A stretch of DNA of 64,000 nucleotides from Clostridiales bacterium. GTDB lineage: Bacteria > Bacillota > Clostridia > Christensenellales > UBA1242. The stretch is taken from assembly GCA_015069325.1 (NCBI GenBank), contig SVIV01000001.1:424052-488051 (forward strand), written 5' to 3'. Below are positions 23,708 to 32,984 of the stretch, piece by piece (the first letter of the stretch is position 1; every line of letters starts with the position of its first letter). The notes under the pieces were generated by a model. That model searched no databases and had not been told where the DNA came from. It worked only from the letters and a program-made list of their open reading frames with translations. The position numbers and the translations under genes are program-made.

Positions 23708-24025
23708 ATGAAACTCAAATCAGTAGATCAACCTAAAATTTTTTACCAGGTTGCACATCGGCTTATAATATTACAAAAAGAGCCTTTTTCAACACAAAGT
23801 CTTTTAAAAGAGTATTATGCAAAGTGCGGTAGCAACATCAACTTAGACTATGCTAAAAAAGTCGTTCTTGAAGTGCTAAACGATTTGTTAAACAAAGGAT
23901 TAGTAAAAAATGGCAAAAATAAAACTAACACTTATTACACTATCTTTATTGAAAAAACAACAAATAACCAAGAAAAACTTAAAGAAGAACTAGCTAAAGA
24001 TGAAAGTTGGATTATGTTATATTAA
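23708..24025 (+). CDS. Small winged-helix-like protein of unknown function
   Basis: The start at 23708 follows GAGGAG; a longer reading frame from 23627 would begin upstream of the promoter and is rejected. The 105 residues contain a helix-turn-helix-like order (FYQVAHRLIILQKEPFST, LDYAKKVVLEVLNDLLNKG) then a beta-hairpin LVKNGKNKTNTYYTIFIE, as in winged-helix regulators. The family is not recognised and DNA binding is inferred. It has its own promoter and a bidirectional terminator. Confidence 0.6.
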   Translation: MKLKSVDQPKIFYQVAHRLIILQKEPFSTQSLLKEYYAKCGSNINLDYAKKVVLEVLNDLLNKGLVKNGKNKTNTYYTIFIEKTTNNQEKLKEELAKDESWIMLY

Positions 24026-24042
24026 TTAAAAATTTTTAAATA

Positions 24043-24072
24043 AAAAAACAGCAATTTAATTGCTGTTTTTTA
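24043..24072. terminator. Bidirectional terminator between the winged-helix gene and ftsY
   Basis: Stem AAAAAACAGCAA / TTGCTGTTTTTT with a 5-base loop, with T runs on both strands. It serves the plus-strand gene and the rnc-smc-ftsY transcript. Confidence 0.85.
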
Positions 24073-24073
24073 A

Positions 24074-24970
24074 TTAAAATAAATTATCTACAAATTCGTT
24101 GTAATTAAACTCTTCAAGATCATCAACGCCTTCGCCTACACCAACAAAAGCCACTGGCAAATGATATTCTTTTTGAATAGCAATAATCACTCCGCCTTTT
24201 GCAGTGCCGTCAAGTTTTGTAAGGACAATTCCGTCAATTTCAACAAAATCATTGAATGCATTAATCTGATTCAATGCATTTTGACCGGTTGTTGCGTCAA
24301 GCACAATAAACGTATATCTATTTGCGTCTGGATATTCTCTTGTAATAACCTTATCAATCTTTTTAAGTTCTTCCATAAGATTTGTTTTTGTGTGCAGTCT
24401 GCCGGCGGTATCAACCAACAAAACATCTGTTCCTTTTGCTTTTGCACTTGTGATTCCGTCAAACACAACCGCTGCAGCATCTGCGCCTTCTGCGTGCTTA
24501 ATAATTCTTGTTTTTGTGCGATTTGCCCATTCATTTAACTGATTTGAAGCTGCTGCACGAAAAGTATCTCCTGCAACTAACGTTACATCTTTTTTATTAT
24601 TTTTAAAATATTGAGAAAGTTTTCCAATAGTTGTTGTTTTCCCAACACCATTCACTCCAACAATAGTTATAACTGCAGGATATTTAATATCAATAGGCTC
24701 AACAGAGGCAAAATCTTCTTTTAAAAGCGTTTTCAATTCTTCTTTAACTTCATCTGCACTTCTAATTTTACCCTTTCTTGCTCTTTCTCTAAGGTTTTCT
24801 ACAATTTCAATACTAAGACGCGCCCCTATATCACAAGAAATAAGAATATCTGTAAGTTCATCGTAGAAATCATCATTAATTTCTCCGTGACTAAGCAAAG
24901 AGTCTATCTTTCTTGCGATAGCTTCTCTTGTTTTTCTTAGTGCGTTGCCAATCTTTTTAAAAAATCCCAT
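24074..24970 (-). CDS. ftsY: Signal recognition particle receptor FtsY
   Basis: FtsY is the membrane-docking GTPase for SRP. Motifs: GVNGVGKTTTIGKLSQYFK (G1), DTFRAAASNQLNEW, LLVDTAGRLHTKTNLMEEL (G3) and LTKLDGTAKGG (G4 region). The 298-residue form has only a short N-domain without the acidic A-domain, as in many Bacillota. It starts one base after the smc stop. Confidence 0.95.
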   Translation of the reverse strand: MGFFKKIGNALRKTREAIARKIDSLLSHGEINDDFYDELTDILISCDIGARLSIEIVENLRERARKGKIRSADEVKEELKTLLKEDFASVEPIDIKYPAVITIVGVNGVGKTTTIGKLSQYFKNNKKDVTLVAGDTFRAAASNQLNEWANRTKTRIIKHAEGADAAAVVFDGITSAKAKGTDVLLVDTAGRLHTKTNLMEELKKIDKVITREYPDANRYTFIVLDATTGQNALNQINAFNDFVEIDGIVLTKLDGTAKGGVIIAIQKEYHLPVAFVGVGEGVDDLEEFNYNEFVDNLF

Positions 24971-27900
24971 TTAAGCCTCCTGAGCGTGTTTAATAGCGTC
25001 TGAAAGAAGAACGGATACGATTTTTGATACCCCTTTTTCTTCCATTGTTACACCAAATAGTGCATTTGCATATTCCATAGTTGGTTTTTTGTGTGTAATA
25101 AGAATAAATTGTGTTTCATTTGATAGTTTTTTCAAATATTTATCTACAATTTCTACGTTTGAATCGTCAAGTGCCGCTTCGACTTCGTCAAATAAACAGA
25201 ATGGAAGTGGCTTGATTCTTAAAATTGCAAATATTACAGCCATAGCGGTAAGTGATTTTTCTCCACCCGATAGAAGTGTCATATTTTGGATTTTCTTTCC
25301 TGGTGGTTGAGCATAAATTTCAACACCGCTTTCAAGTGGATTATTTTCATCAGAAAGAGCAAGCTTTGCAAATCCGCCGCCAAATAACTCTCTGAAAGTA
25401 AGTTTAAAACTTTCATTTATTCTCGCCAGTTCATTATTAAATTTTTCAATCATAATCCCTGAAAGGTCTTTGATAATCTTAAGTAAATCTTCTTGTGCAC
25501 TTTCAAGGTCTTGTGCTTGTCCATTAAGGTCATCATATCTTTCTAGAAGCACCTTGCAATCTTCAATTGCATTGACATTTACATATCCAAGTGCATTGAT
25601 ATCTTTTTTTAGTTTACCAATTTGTGGCATTGCGATATTAATGTCAAAATCTGCTTTTCTATATTCAAGACAAGTTGTATATGAAAGAGAGTATTCTTCA
25701 TAAATTCGTTCTTGCATTTGTTCAAGCTCGGTATCAACTTTAGAAAGATTCATTTCTTCTCTAAATTTCTTATCTTTAATAGAAGAAATTTCAGTCATAA
25801 GATTACTCTTATCCGCATCAAATTCTTTAATTTTTTCTTGTATAGAGAATTTGTCTTGCTGTGCTTTAGATCGTTTTGCAATGTAGCCTTCAAGCTCTTG
25901 CTTCTTTGCTGTAGATGGCGCTGACGCAAGTTTGTTTTTAATCATTTGCTCACAAGAATCAATAAATTCTTGATTCTTATTCAACATTTCTTGAGCATTG
26001 AAGATGTTTGTGTTTTGTTTTCCGATTTCATTATTTATTCTATTCAAGTCTTCATTCAATGCATTGATTTTTGTCTTCGCTTCTGCAATTTCAACTTTAA
26101 CAGCTAAAATATTATTGTTAATATCATCTCTTTCTTTACGAAGTTTTTCAAATTTTTCTTTATGTTCTTTAATAAGTTCATCTGCATCAACCTTATTGCC
26201 TGACAATGCTGACTGAATTTTTTCAGAACGTCCAAGTTCTTCATCAATAAGCTTGATTTTATTGGTAACAGTCGTCATTTCCATTTCTGCAACTTTAAGA
26301 TTTTCAGTTGATTCAACTAAAAGTGCCGAATATCTATTCAATTTTTCTCTTTCAGAAGCAATTTCAACTTCGATTGCATTACTTTCAACATTCAAACTTG
26401 TTAAATTGTGCTTATTTTCTTCATAGAGTTTTTGTTCTTCGCTTATTTGTTTCTCAATTTCAACTGCCCTATCTTCTAATTTTGCAATATCCATTCCTAG
26501 TGTTTCGATTTCACGCTCTCTACCCATAATATTAGAAGATTCTGCTTTTTTGCTACCCCCAGTAAGAGATCCTTGTGGCGTAACAATTTCACCATCAAGG
26601 GTTACAATTCTAAATGCATATCTTGTTTCTTTTGCAAGCGCAATAGCAATATCAATTGTCTCTGCGATAACCGTTGAGCCAAGCAAATTGCTTACAACAT
26701 TGTCAATTGTTTTATCGTAATCAACCAGTTTGCTTGCAACTCCATAACAACCCGTTTTGCCAGCAACCAAACATTCATCGATATCCCTTCTTTTCATAGA
26801 TGACACAGGAAGGAAGGTTGCCCTACCAAATGAGTTTTGTTTTAAGAAGTTGATCAACTCCTTCGCTCCGTCTTCATTATGCGTAACTATATTTTGTAAT
26901 GCCCCACCTAATGCCACTTCAATTGCAGTCTCAAACTTTTGTGGAACTTTTATTAAAGATGCCACAACCCCTATAATATTTTTCTTAATTTGTGGGTTTC
27001 TATTGCTTTCTTTAAGCAGCTTTTTTACCGCATATGAATATCCATCATACTCATTTTGCAGGTCAGTGAGCAGTTTCTTGCGGTTTTCAAAAACCTTAAT
27101 TTGAGTTGTTGTGTTTGCCCTTTCAGTCTCTAAATCCTTAATTTCCCTTTCCGCTAAATAGTTTTTGCTAGTAAGGTCTTCAATCTGAGTCTTAATAAAT
27201 TTAAGTTTGCTTTCCTTATTTTCAACCGACTGTTCGATTTCCTTGTAATTGCTATCGCTTTCATTTTTCTTTACAGAAAGCGTATCAATATCATTTTGTA
27301 AAGATGCAAGATTGGTAGAAAGAATTTCTTTCTCTGCCATAAGTCTAGAAACTGAGCTTTTGATATCACTAAGAGAGCCTAAAGTTTCGATAACCTTTTG
27401 TTGTCCTTGCCCTGCTTCATCTTCACTTAAAGCAAGTTCGTTTGCAATTAAAAGATAATGATTTGAAAGTTCATCAAATGACGCTTCAAGCGCATCAAGC
27501 CCTTCTTTTAAATCTTTAAGTTTGTTTTCTGTTTTTTCTCTTTCTTCTTCAGCAATTTGCAACGCAGTATTACTATTTGTAATTTCCAAATTCAATCTAT
27601 CGTTTTCTTTTAAAGTAAAATTAACCCTTTCTCTTGCAAGTTTTGTTTCACTTTCTTGCTTTTCAAGTCCAATAGTAAGCTCAAGAATTTTTTCGTTAAG
27701 AGACGAGAGCAGTTTATCAAAATTTGAAAGCTCTGACATTGCTTTATCATAATTTTCATTTGCCTGGTCTAAATCACACTCTCTTTGTGTAAGTTGACGG
27801 TTGATTGCATCAAGTTTAATATTTATTTTTTCTTTCTCGTCATTTGCGTGTTCAAATTGATAGATATAGGCATTAACTTCTAAATCTTTGAGTTCTCCCT

Positions 27901-28555
27901 TAAATTCTAAGTATTTCTTTGCGTTTTCTGCTTGTTTTTTAAGTGGCCCCATTTGTCTTTCAATTTCAGACAGAATGTCTCGAACCCTAGTGAGATTATC
28001 ATTTGTGCGTTCCAGTTTATTTTCCGCTTCTTTCTTATCATTTTTATATTTAGAGATCCCTGCTGCATCTTCAAACATCGCTCTTCTGTTTTCAGGTTTT
28101 GAATCGACAAGTTCGGTAACTTTACCCTGACTTACAACAGAATAGCCATTTTTGCCAAGCCCGCTGTTATATAAAAGATTAGTAATATCTTTAAGTCTGC
28201 AGGTATTACGATTAATAAGATACTCACTTTCCCCTGAACGATAAAGTTTTCTCGTAATAGCAAGTTCATCATAATCAAAGTTAAAAAACCTTTCACTGTT
28301 ATCAAAAGTCAAAGTAACTTCACAATATGATAAACTTTTTCTCTTTTCTGTTCCGTTAAAAATGAAATCCTGCATACTATCACCACGAAGTGTTTTAGGA
28401 CTTTGTTCCCCCAAAACCCACCTAATAGCATCAGAAACGTTACTTTTTCCGCAACCATTTGGTCCTACAATCGCAGTAAAATTATCCCCAAATTCAATAA
28501 TAGTCCTGTCTGCGAAAGATTTAAAACCAATCATTTCTATTTTCTTAAAAATCAT
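24971..28555 (-). CDS. smc: Chromosome segregation ATPase SMC
   Basis: The 1194-residue protein has Walker A (GPNGCGKSNVSDAIRWVLGE) at the N-terminus, two long coiled coils around a hinge (about residues 500-680; FETAIEVALGGALQNIV, GSLTGGSKK), and the C-terminal signature LLSGGEKSLTAMA with Walker B PFCLFDEVEAALDD. It forms condensin with ScpA and ScpB, both encoded at 42.5-44 kb. The order rnc-smc-ftsY is conserved in Bacillota. Confidence 0.97.
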   Translation of the reverse strand: MIFKKIEMIGFKSFADRTIIEFGDNFTAIVGPNGCGKSNVSDAIRWVLGEQSPKTLRGDSMQDFIFNGTEKRKSLSYCEVTLTFDNSERFFNFDYDELAITRKLYRSGESEYLINRNTCRLKDITNLLYNSGLGKNGYSVVSQGKVTELVDSKPENRRAMFEDAAGISKYKNDKKEAENKLERTNDNLTRVRDILSEIERQMGPLKKQAENAKKYLEFKGELKDLEVNAYIYQFEHANDEKEKINIKLDAINRQLTQRECDLDQANENYDKAMSELSNFDKLLSSLNEKILELTIGLEKQESETKLARERVNFTLKENDRLNLEITNSNTALQIAEEEREKTENKLKDLKEGLDALEASFDELSNHYLLIANELALSEDEAGQGQQKVIETLGSLSDIKSSVSRLMAEKEILSTNLASLQNDIDTLSVKKNESDSNYKEIEQSVENKESKLKFIKTQIEDLTSKNYLAEREIKDLETERANTTTQIKVFENRKKLLTDLQNEYDGYSYAVKKLLKESNRNPQIKKNIIGVVASLIKVPQKFETAIEVALGGALQNIVTHNEDGAKELINFLKQNSFGRATFLPVSSMKRRDIDECLVAGKTGCYGVASKLVDYDKTIDNVVSNLLGSTVIAETIDIAIALAKETRYAFRIVTLDGEIVTPQGSLTGGSKKAESSNIMGREREIETLGMDIAKLEDRAVEIEKQISEEQKLYEENKHNLTSLNVESNAIEVEIASEREKLNRYSALLVESTENLKVAEMEMTTVTNKIKLIDEELGRSEKIQSALSGNKVDADELIKEHKEKFEKLRKERDDINNNILAVKVEIAEAKTKINALNEDLNRINNEIGKQNTNIFNAQEMLNKNQEFIDSCEQMIKNKLASAPSTAKKQELEGYIAKRSKAQQDKFSIQEKIKEFDADKSNLMTEISSIKDKKFREEMNLSKVDTELEQMQERIYEEYSLSYTTCLEYRKADFDINIAMPQIGKLKKDINALGYVNVNAIEDCKVLLERYDDLNGQAQDLESAQEDLLKIIKDLSGIMIEKFNNELARINESFKLTFRELFGGGFAKLALSDENNPLESGVEIYAQPPGKKIQNMTLLSGGEKSLTAMAVIFAILRIKPLPFCLFDEVEAALDDSNVEIVDKYLKKLSNETQFILITHKKPTMEYANALFGVTMEEKGVSKIVSVLLSDAIKHAQEA

Positions 28556-28579
28556 AATAATCCTCTTGAGTTTATATTT

Positions 28580-29194
28580 TTATAGTAAAAACAATTTTTC
28601 AATTGCCAGTTTTGCCGCCATTTGTTCCGCTTCTGCCTTAGATTTGCCTTCGCCTGAAGCGATTTCATCTTCATCCATACAAAATGTTGATGTAAAACCA
28701 TTTTCACAAGGCTCTGTTTGATATGTCATTTTACATTTAAAATTGCCTTGAACAAGTTCTTGCAGTTTTGATTTGTAATTTTCATCAATCATATTTTTAT
28801 AATTATCAAGGTCAAAATACTTTTTAATAAAGTTTTTTGCTTCATTTAAGCCACCATCAAGATATATTGCTCCTAAAACGGCTTCTACGACGTCGCCTTT
28901 AATTGCTTTTGAAATTTCTCCTTGATAACTCTTGCCTAATTTGACATATTTTGCAAGTTTTAAGTTATCGAATATTTTAGCAAGATGATTTTCAGAAACA
29001 TATTGACTTCTCAACACTGTTAATCGCCCTTCCGCTTCATCACAATGAATGTAAAAATATTCGCCAACTAAGAAGTCTAGTATGCTATCACCTAAAAATT
29101 CCAATCTTTCATAGTTGATTTCAGATTTAGAACTGTGAGTAAGAGCCCTTTCAATCAATCCGATATCTTTAAATTTATATCCTAAAAATTTCAT
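28580..29194 (-). CDS. rnc: Ribonuclease III
   Basis: The catalytic signature ERLEFLGDSILDFLVGEY and the second acidic motif DVVEAVLGAIYLDGG are present, followed by a C-terminal double-stranded RNA-binding domain (SKLQELVQGN; GEGKSKAEAEQMAAKLAIEK). The 204-residue length is slightly short because the N-terminus is compact. It shares one base with plsX, so the two are coupled; acpP, often placed between them, is absent. Confidence 0.94.
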   Translation of the reverse strand: MKFLGYKFKDIGLIERALTHSSKSEINYERLEFLGDSILDFLVGEYFYIHCDEAEGRLTVLRSQYVSENHLAKIFDNLKLAKYVKLGKSYQGEISKAIKGDVVEAVLGAIYLDGGLNEAKNFIKKYFDLDNYKNMIDENYKSKLQELVQGNFKCKMTYQTEPCENGFTSTFCMDEDEIASGEGKSKAEAEQMAAKLAIEKLFLL

Positions 29195-30204
29195 TATTCC
29201 CCTTCTGCTAAATTTAATTTGACAAGACTGTTTTCAATTTCAGCTATCAAATGTTTTTCGTGAAGCTTGATTGTTTGCTCAATTGAAGCACAAATGTTTA
29301 TTCTATTGCAAGAGCCGTGATTCTTTACAACCAACTTCTTGCAACCCAACAGTGGCGAGCCTGCGTGCCTACCTTGCACATCAATACGTTGTTTAAGTTC
29401 GTTGAATGTCTTTTTCATAAACATATAGCCTATCTTGCTTGAAAAATGAGATTTAATACTCTTTTTAAGCACGCTTAAAACAGCATTTACCGCACCTTCA
29501 CTACCTTTCAATAAAGCGTTACCCGCAAAACCGTCGGCAACCATAACATCGACTTCACCACTCATATAGTCTCCGCCTTCCTTATTTCCAATAAAGTTGA
29601 TTGGTGCATTATGAAGAAGTGGGTAAGTTTCTTTAACAAGTTCGTTACCCTTTCCTTCTTCACTTCCATTACTTAAAAGTGCCACTCTAGGATTCTCTTT
29701 ATTGTAAATAATTGAATAGTAAGCAGAGCCCATTAGTGCAAAGTGAAGTAAGTTTATTGGCTTGCAATCCACGTTTGCCCCACTATCAACCATTAAAACA
29801 TCATTATCAAGTTTCGTAGGCAAAATAGGTGCAAGCGCCGGTCTTGAAATTCCTTTAATCCTTCCAATTTTCATAATTGCACCCGCCAAGATGGCACCTG
29901 TGCTTCCTGCACTTACAAGCCCTACAACATCTTCTCTTTCTTTTAAAACGTCATATGCTCGCACTAGCGAAGAATCTCTCTTTTTCCTGATTGCTTCAGT
30001 TGGGTGATCAGAATTTTCAACAATTTCTTGTGCATCTACAATTTCAATTCTCTCGTCTCTCCCATTTAAAATTTCTTTTATTTTATCAGTTTTTCCACAA
30101 AGAATAATTTCTAAGTCTTTATTTTTTTGTATTGCTTGAACTGCACCTTCAACAATTTCAAGTGGTGCGTTATCTCCACCAAAAGCATCTACTACTATTT
30201 TCAT
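29194..30204 (-). CDS. plsX: Phosphate acyltransferase PlsX
   Basis: PlsX converts acyl-ACP to acyl-phosphate for phospholipid synthesis. Motifs: IVVDAFGGDNAP at the N-terminus, SAGSTGAILAGA, LPTKLDNDVLMVDSGANVDC, and DVMVADGFAGNALLKGSEG. The 336-residue length is normal. It is the first gene of the plsX-rnc-smc-ftsY unit. The 199 bases upstream hold only the rpmF terminator and A+T-rich sequence. Confidence 0.95.
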   Translation of the reverse strand: MKIVVDAFGGDNAPLEIVEGAVQAIQKNKDLEIILCGKTDKIKEILNGRDERIEIVDAQEIVENSDHPTEAIRKKRDSSLVRAYDVLKEREDVVGLVSAGSTGAILAGAIMKIGRIKGISRPALAPILPTKLDNDVLMVDSGANVDCKPINLLHFALMGSAYYSIIYNKENPRVALLSNGSEEGKGNELVKETYPLLHNAPINFIGNKEGGDYMSGEVDVMVADGFAGNALLKGSEGAVNAVLSVLKKSIKSHFSSKIGYMFMKKTFNELKQRIDVQGRHAGSPLLGCKKLVVKNHGSCNRINICASIEQTIKLHEKHLIAEIENSLVKLNLAEGE

Positions 30205-30357
30205 TGATTTCTCCTAAAAGTCAAAAGTATACAATTATATAATAACAAAATTCCCTTAATAATGCAAATGATTTTAACCTGTTTTTTAAAGAAGATTAGC
30301 GATTTTTACATAACAAAAATCAACATTTAGTATGAAGTATAAAATAATACATACAAA

Positions 30358-30389
30358 ATAAAAAATCTCTCACTTTTTCGCGAGAGATT
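30358..30389 (-). terminator. Terminator after rpmF
   Basis: Stem AATCTCTC / GAGAGATT with a loop of about 10 bases and a T run on the minus strand. Confidence 0.75.
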
Positions 30390-30403
30390 CATTCAACATT
30401 AAT

Positions 30404-30595
30404 TTATTTTGTTTCTTCTTTTTTAGCGATAACAGTTTCGCCTTTGTAAGTGCCACACTTCTTACAAACAGTGTGTGGTTTCTTCATTTCGTGACATTGT
30501 GGGCATTCAACAAGTGTTGGTGCTACTGCTACTGAGTTTGCAGAATGTCTTGAATTTCTTCTAGCTTTTGATGTTTTATGTTTTGGAACTGCCAT
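30404..30595 (-). CDS. rpmF: 50S ribosomal protein L32
   Basis: The basic N-terminus MAVPKHKTSKARRNSRHSA is diagnostic of L32. The protein has a zinc-ribbon pattern CPQC...CKKC with four cysteines, so it is the zinc-binding (C+) form. AGGAGG precedes the start. The usual neighbour yceD (DUF177) is absent; rpmF has its own consensus promoter and terminator. Confidence 0.95.
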   Translation of the reverse strand: MAVPKHKTSKARRNSRHSANSVAVAPTLVECPQCHEMKKPHTVCKKCGTYKGETVIAKKEETK

Positions 30596-30628
30596 TTTTT
30601 CCTCCTATTGATTTATCTTTGCTTAACA

Positions 30629-30657
30629 ATTATAGGCAATTTTCTCCTATTTGTCAA
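30629..30657 (-). promoter_or_regulatory. Consensus sigma-A promoter of rpmF
   Basis: TTGACA (30657-30652), 17 bases, TATAAT (30634-30629) on the minus strand: both hexamers are perfect. Confidence 0.8.
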
Positions 30658-30680
30658 GTATTTTCTATTATTTTGTTAAA

Positions 30681-31877
30681 TTATTTTGCGTTTACTATAT
30701 TTAAAGTATCTCTAGCAATCATAAGTTCTTCATTTGTTGGAAGGATGTAAACCTTACAATTAGAACCTTCTTTAGTAAGGTCGCTGATCACTCCACGTTT
30801 AAAGTTCTTGTTTTTCTCAAAATCCATTTTAATTCCAAGATATTCAAGCCCTTCGCAAACCATTCCCCTAAGCAGTGCGTCGTTTTCGCCTATACCGCCA
30901 GTAAATACAACCGCATCAACACCATTCATCACTGCTACATATGAACCAATAAATTTTTTAATTTGATATGCTAGCATTTTATAAGCAAGAGCAGCTCTTT
31001 CATTTCCTTCTTTCATAGCATTTTCATTGTCTCTCATATCACTTGAGATTCCCCCAACACCAAGAAGTCCACTTTTCTTGTTTAAATAATTAGTAATTTC
31101 TTTAAGCGTCCAACCAGTTCTGTCCTGAATAGCTTCTAATATTGAAGGGTCAATGTCTCCACTTCTTGTCCCCATAAGCACGCCTGCAAGCGGAGTAAGC
31201 CCCATTGTTGTATCAATGGAAATTCCATTTTCAACAGCTGAAATACTTGAGCCGTTTCCAAGGTGGCAAGTGATGATTTTTGCATCTTTTCTTCCTAAAA
31301 GTTTTGCACATTCTTGAGATACAAACTTATGAGAAGTGCCATGGAAACCATATTTTCTAATCTTCCAATCAGTATATGCTTCATAAGGTATTCCATAAAG
31401 GAATGAATGTTTTGGCATACGAGAATGGAAGGCAGTGTCAAATACAGCGATTTGTGGCACTCCTGGCATAATTTCTTGACAAGCTTTAACCCCACTAATG
31501 TTTGCAGGCATATGCAGTGGTCCTAATGGGATTAATTCTTCAAGTTTTTGCATAACTTCATCGGTAATAAGCACCGAATCGGTAAAGATTTCCCCACCGT
31601 GCAACACTCTATGTCCTACAGCTTCGATTTCTGCAAGTGATCCAACAACTCCATATTCTTTATTTGTCAAGATTTCAAAAACCTTCGCAAGAGCTTCTGT
31701 ATGATTTTTTAAATCTCCTTCAAAAACTTTTTCCATTCCATTGGCTTTATACTTAATAAAAGAGCCTGAAATAGCAATCTTTTCACAATTTCCTTTTGCA
31801 ATGACTTGTTCATTTTGCATATCAAGCAATTGATATTTTAATGATGAACTACCTGCATTGACTACTAAAATTTTCAT
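30681..31877 (-). CDS. ackA: Acetate kinase
   Basis: Acetate kinase makes ATP from acetyl phosphate. Motifs: ILVVNAGSSSLKYQL, GHRVLHGGE, FDTAFHSRMP, HLGNGSSISA, GVLMGTRSGDIDPS and VFTGGIGEND. Length 398 is normal. It shares one base with the pta stop and is the second gene of a fermentative pta-ackA operon. Confidence 0.97.
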   Translation of the reverse strand: MKILVVNAGSSSLKYQLLDMQNEQVIAKGNCEKIAISGSFIKYKANGMEKVFEGDLKNHTEALAKVFEILTNKEYGVVGSLAEIEAVGHRVLHGGEIFTDSVLITDEVMQKLEELIPLGPLHMPANISGVKACQEIMPGVPQIAVFDTAFHSRMPKHSFLYGIPYEAYTDWKIRKYGFHGTSHKFVSQECAKLLGRKDAKIITCHLGNGSSISAVENGISIDTTMGLTPLAGVLMGTRSGDIDPSILEAIQDRTGWTLKEITNYLNKKSGLLGVGGISSDMRDNENAMKEGNERAALAYKMLAYQIKKFIGSYVAVMNGVDAVVFTGGIGENDALLRGMVCEGLEYLGIKMDFEKNKNFKRGVISDLTKEGSNCKVYILPTNEELMIARDTLNIVNAK

Positions 31878-32863
31878 TATTTATCCTCCTTGTTTGACTG
31901 CAAAGCAGTAATTGCAGTCGCTATTATTATATCTTCCACTGTGCAACCTCTAGAAAGGTCGTTTATTGGTTTATTTAACCCCTGTAAGATAGGCCCCACA
32001 GCTGTAAGCCCTCCCACATATTGCATTGCTTTATAACAAATGTTTCCGCTGTTTAAGTCTGGGAAAATCAAAATATTTGCATCTCCCTGAATTTGTCCAT
32101 TTGGATTTTTATGTTTTCCCACTCTTTCTACCATAGCAGAATCAAACTGCATCTCTCCATCACAAGGAATTTCTGTCTTTTTAAACTTTTCATAAGCCCC
32201 ACGAACAACATTTATTGATTCGTCTTCTGCGGAACCTTTTGTTGAGAACGACAAGAATGCAACTTTAGGGTCAGTAAATCCTAAACTTTTGTATGTTTCA
32301 ACGCTATGACAAGCAATTTGATATAACTCATCTTCAGTTGGATGTTTAATCACTCCACAATCTGAAAGAATTAAACACTTGTCGCCTAAAAACTTATTAT
32401 CTTCTCCATACATTATAAAACAAGATGAAACAATCCCGCCCTTTTTCTTCGCTTTAATCACTTGCAAAGCTGGGCGAACTGTGTTCGCAGTTGACGCTTC
32501 AGCACCTGCAACCATTCCATCAGCAAGCTCCATATCCACAAGAAGAGTGGCAAAGTAATATGGGTCAAGGACAAGTTCCTGTGCTTGCTCAATTGTAAGC
32601 CCTTTATCTTTTCTTTTTTTGTAAAGTCTTTTTACAAGTTCTTCTTTCTGTGGAAACGTTTGCGGATTGATAATCTGAAAGTCAATAAGTTTTTTATCTC
32701 TTAACACCAGCGCACTTTCGTCGCCAATTAAAATAGGTTTTGCAATCCCTTTCTTTTGAATATATTTGACTGCTTCAATTGTCCTATCACTAAAGCCTGC
32801 TTCCGGAAAAACAATAGTCTTTCCAAGACGCTTAGCCTTTTTTAATATATCTTTATTTTTCAT
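31877..32863 (-). CDS. pta: Phosphate acetyltransferase
   Basis: Pta converts acetyl-CoA to acetyl phosphate. The 328-residue short form shows TIVFPEAGFSDRTIEAVKYI, GMVAGAEASTANTVRPALQV, CGVIKHPTEDELYQIA and ANILIFPDLNSGNICYKAMQ. It leads the pta-ackA operon, with a consensus promoter about 70 bases upstream. Confidence 0.95.
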   Translation of the reverse strand: MKNKDILKKAKRLGKTIVFPEAGFSDRTIEAVKYIQKKGIAKPILIGDESALVLRDKKLIDFQIINPQTFPQKEELVKRLYKKRKDKGLTIEQAQELVLDPYYFATLLVDMELADGMVAGAEASTANTVRPALQVIKAKKKGGIVSSCFIMYGEDNKFLGDKCLILSDCGVIKHPTEDELYQIACHSVETYKSLGFTDPKVAFLSFSTKGSAEDESINVVRGAYEKFKKTEIPCDGEMQFDSAMVERVGKHKNPNGQIQGDANILIFPDLNSGNICYKAMQYVGGLTAVGPILQGLNKPINDLSRGCTVEDIIIATAITALQSNKEDK

Positions 32864-32939
32864 TATTTCCCCTTCTAAAAAAGCGTTGTAGTGAATATTT
32901 CTATTAACAAACGGACAAACTTTTCCCTTGTCCTATTTT

Positions 32940-32968
32940 ATTATAAATTAATAACTTCAAAATGTCAA
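32940..32968 (-). promoter_or_regulatory. Consensus sigma-A promoter of pta-ackA
   Basis: TTGACA (32968-32963), 17 bases, TATAAT (32945-32940) on the minus strand. An inverted repeat GGACAA/TTGTCC (32913-32918 and 32928-32933) lies at the predicted transcription start. Confidence 0.8.
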
Positions 32969-32984
32969 ATCTTTAGGAGAAAAA

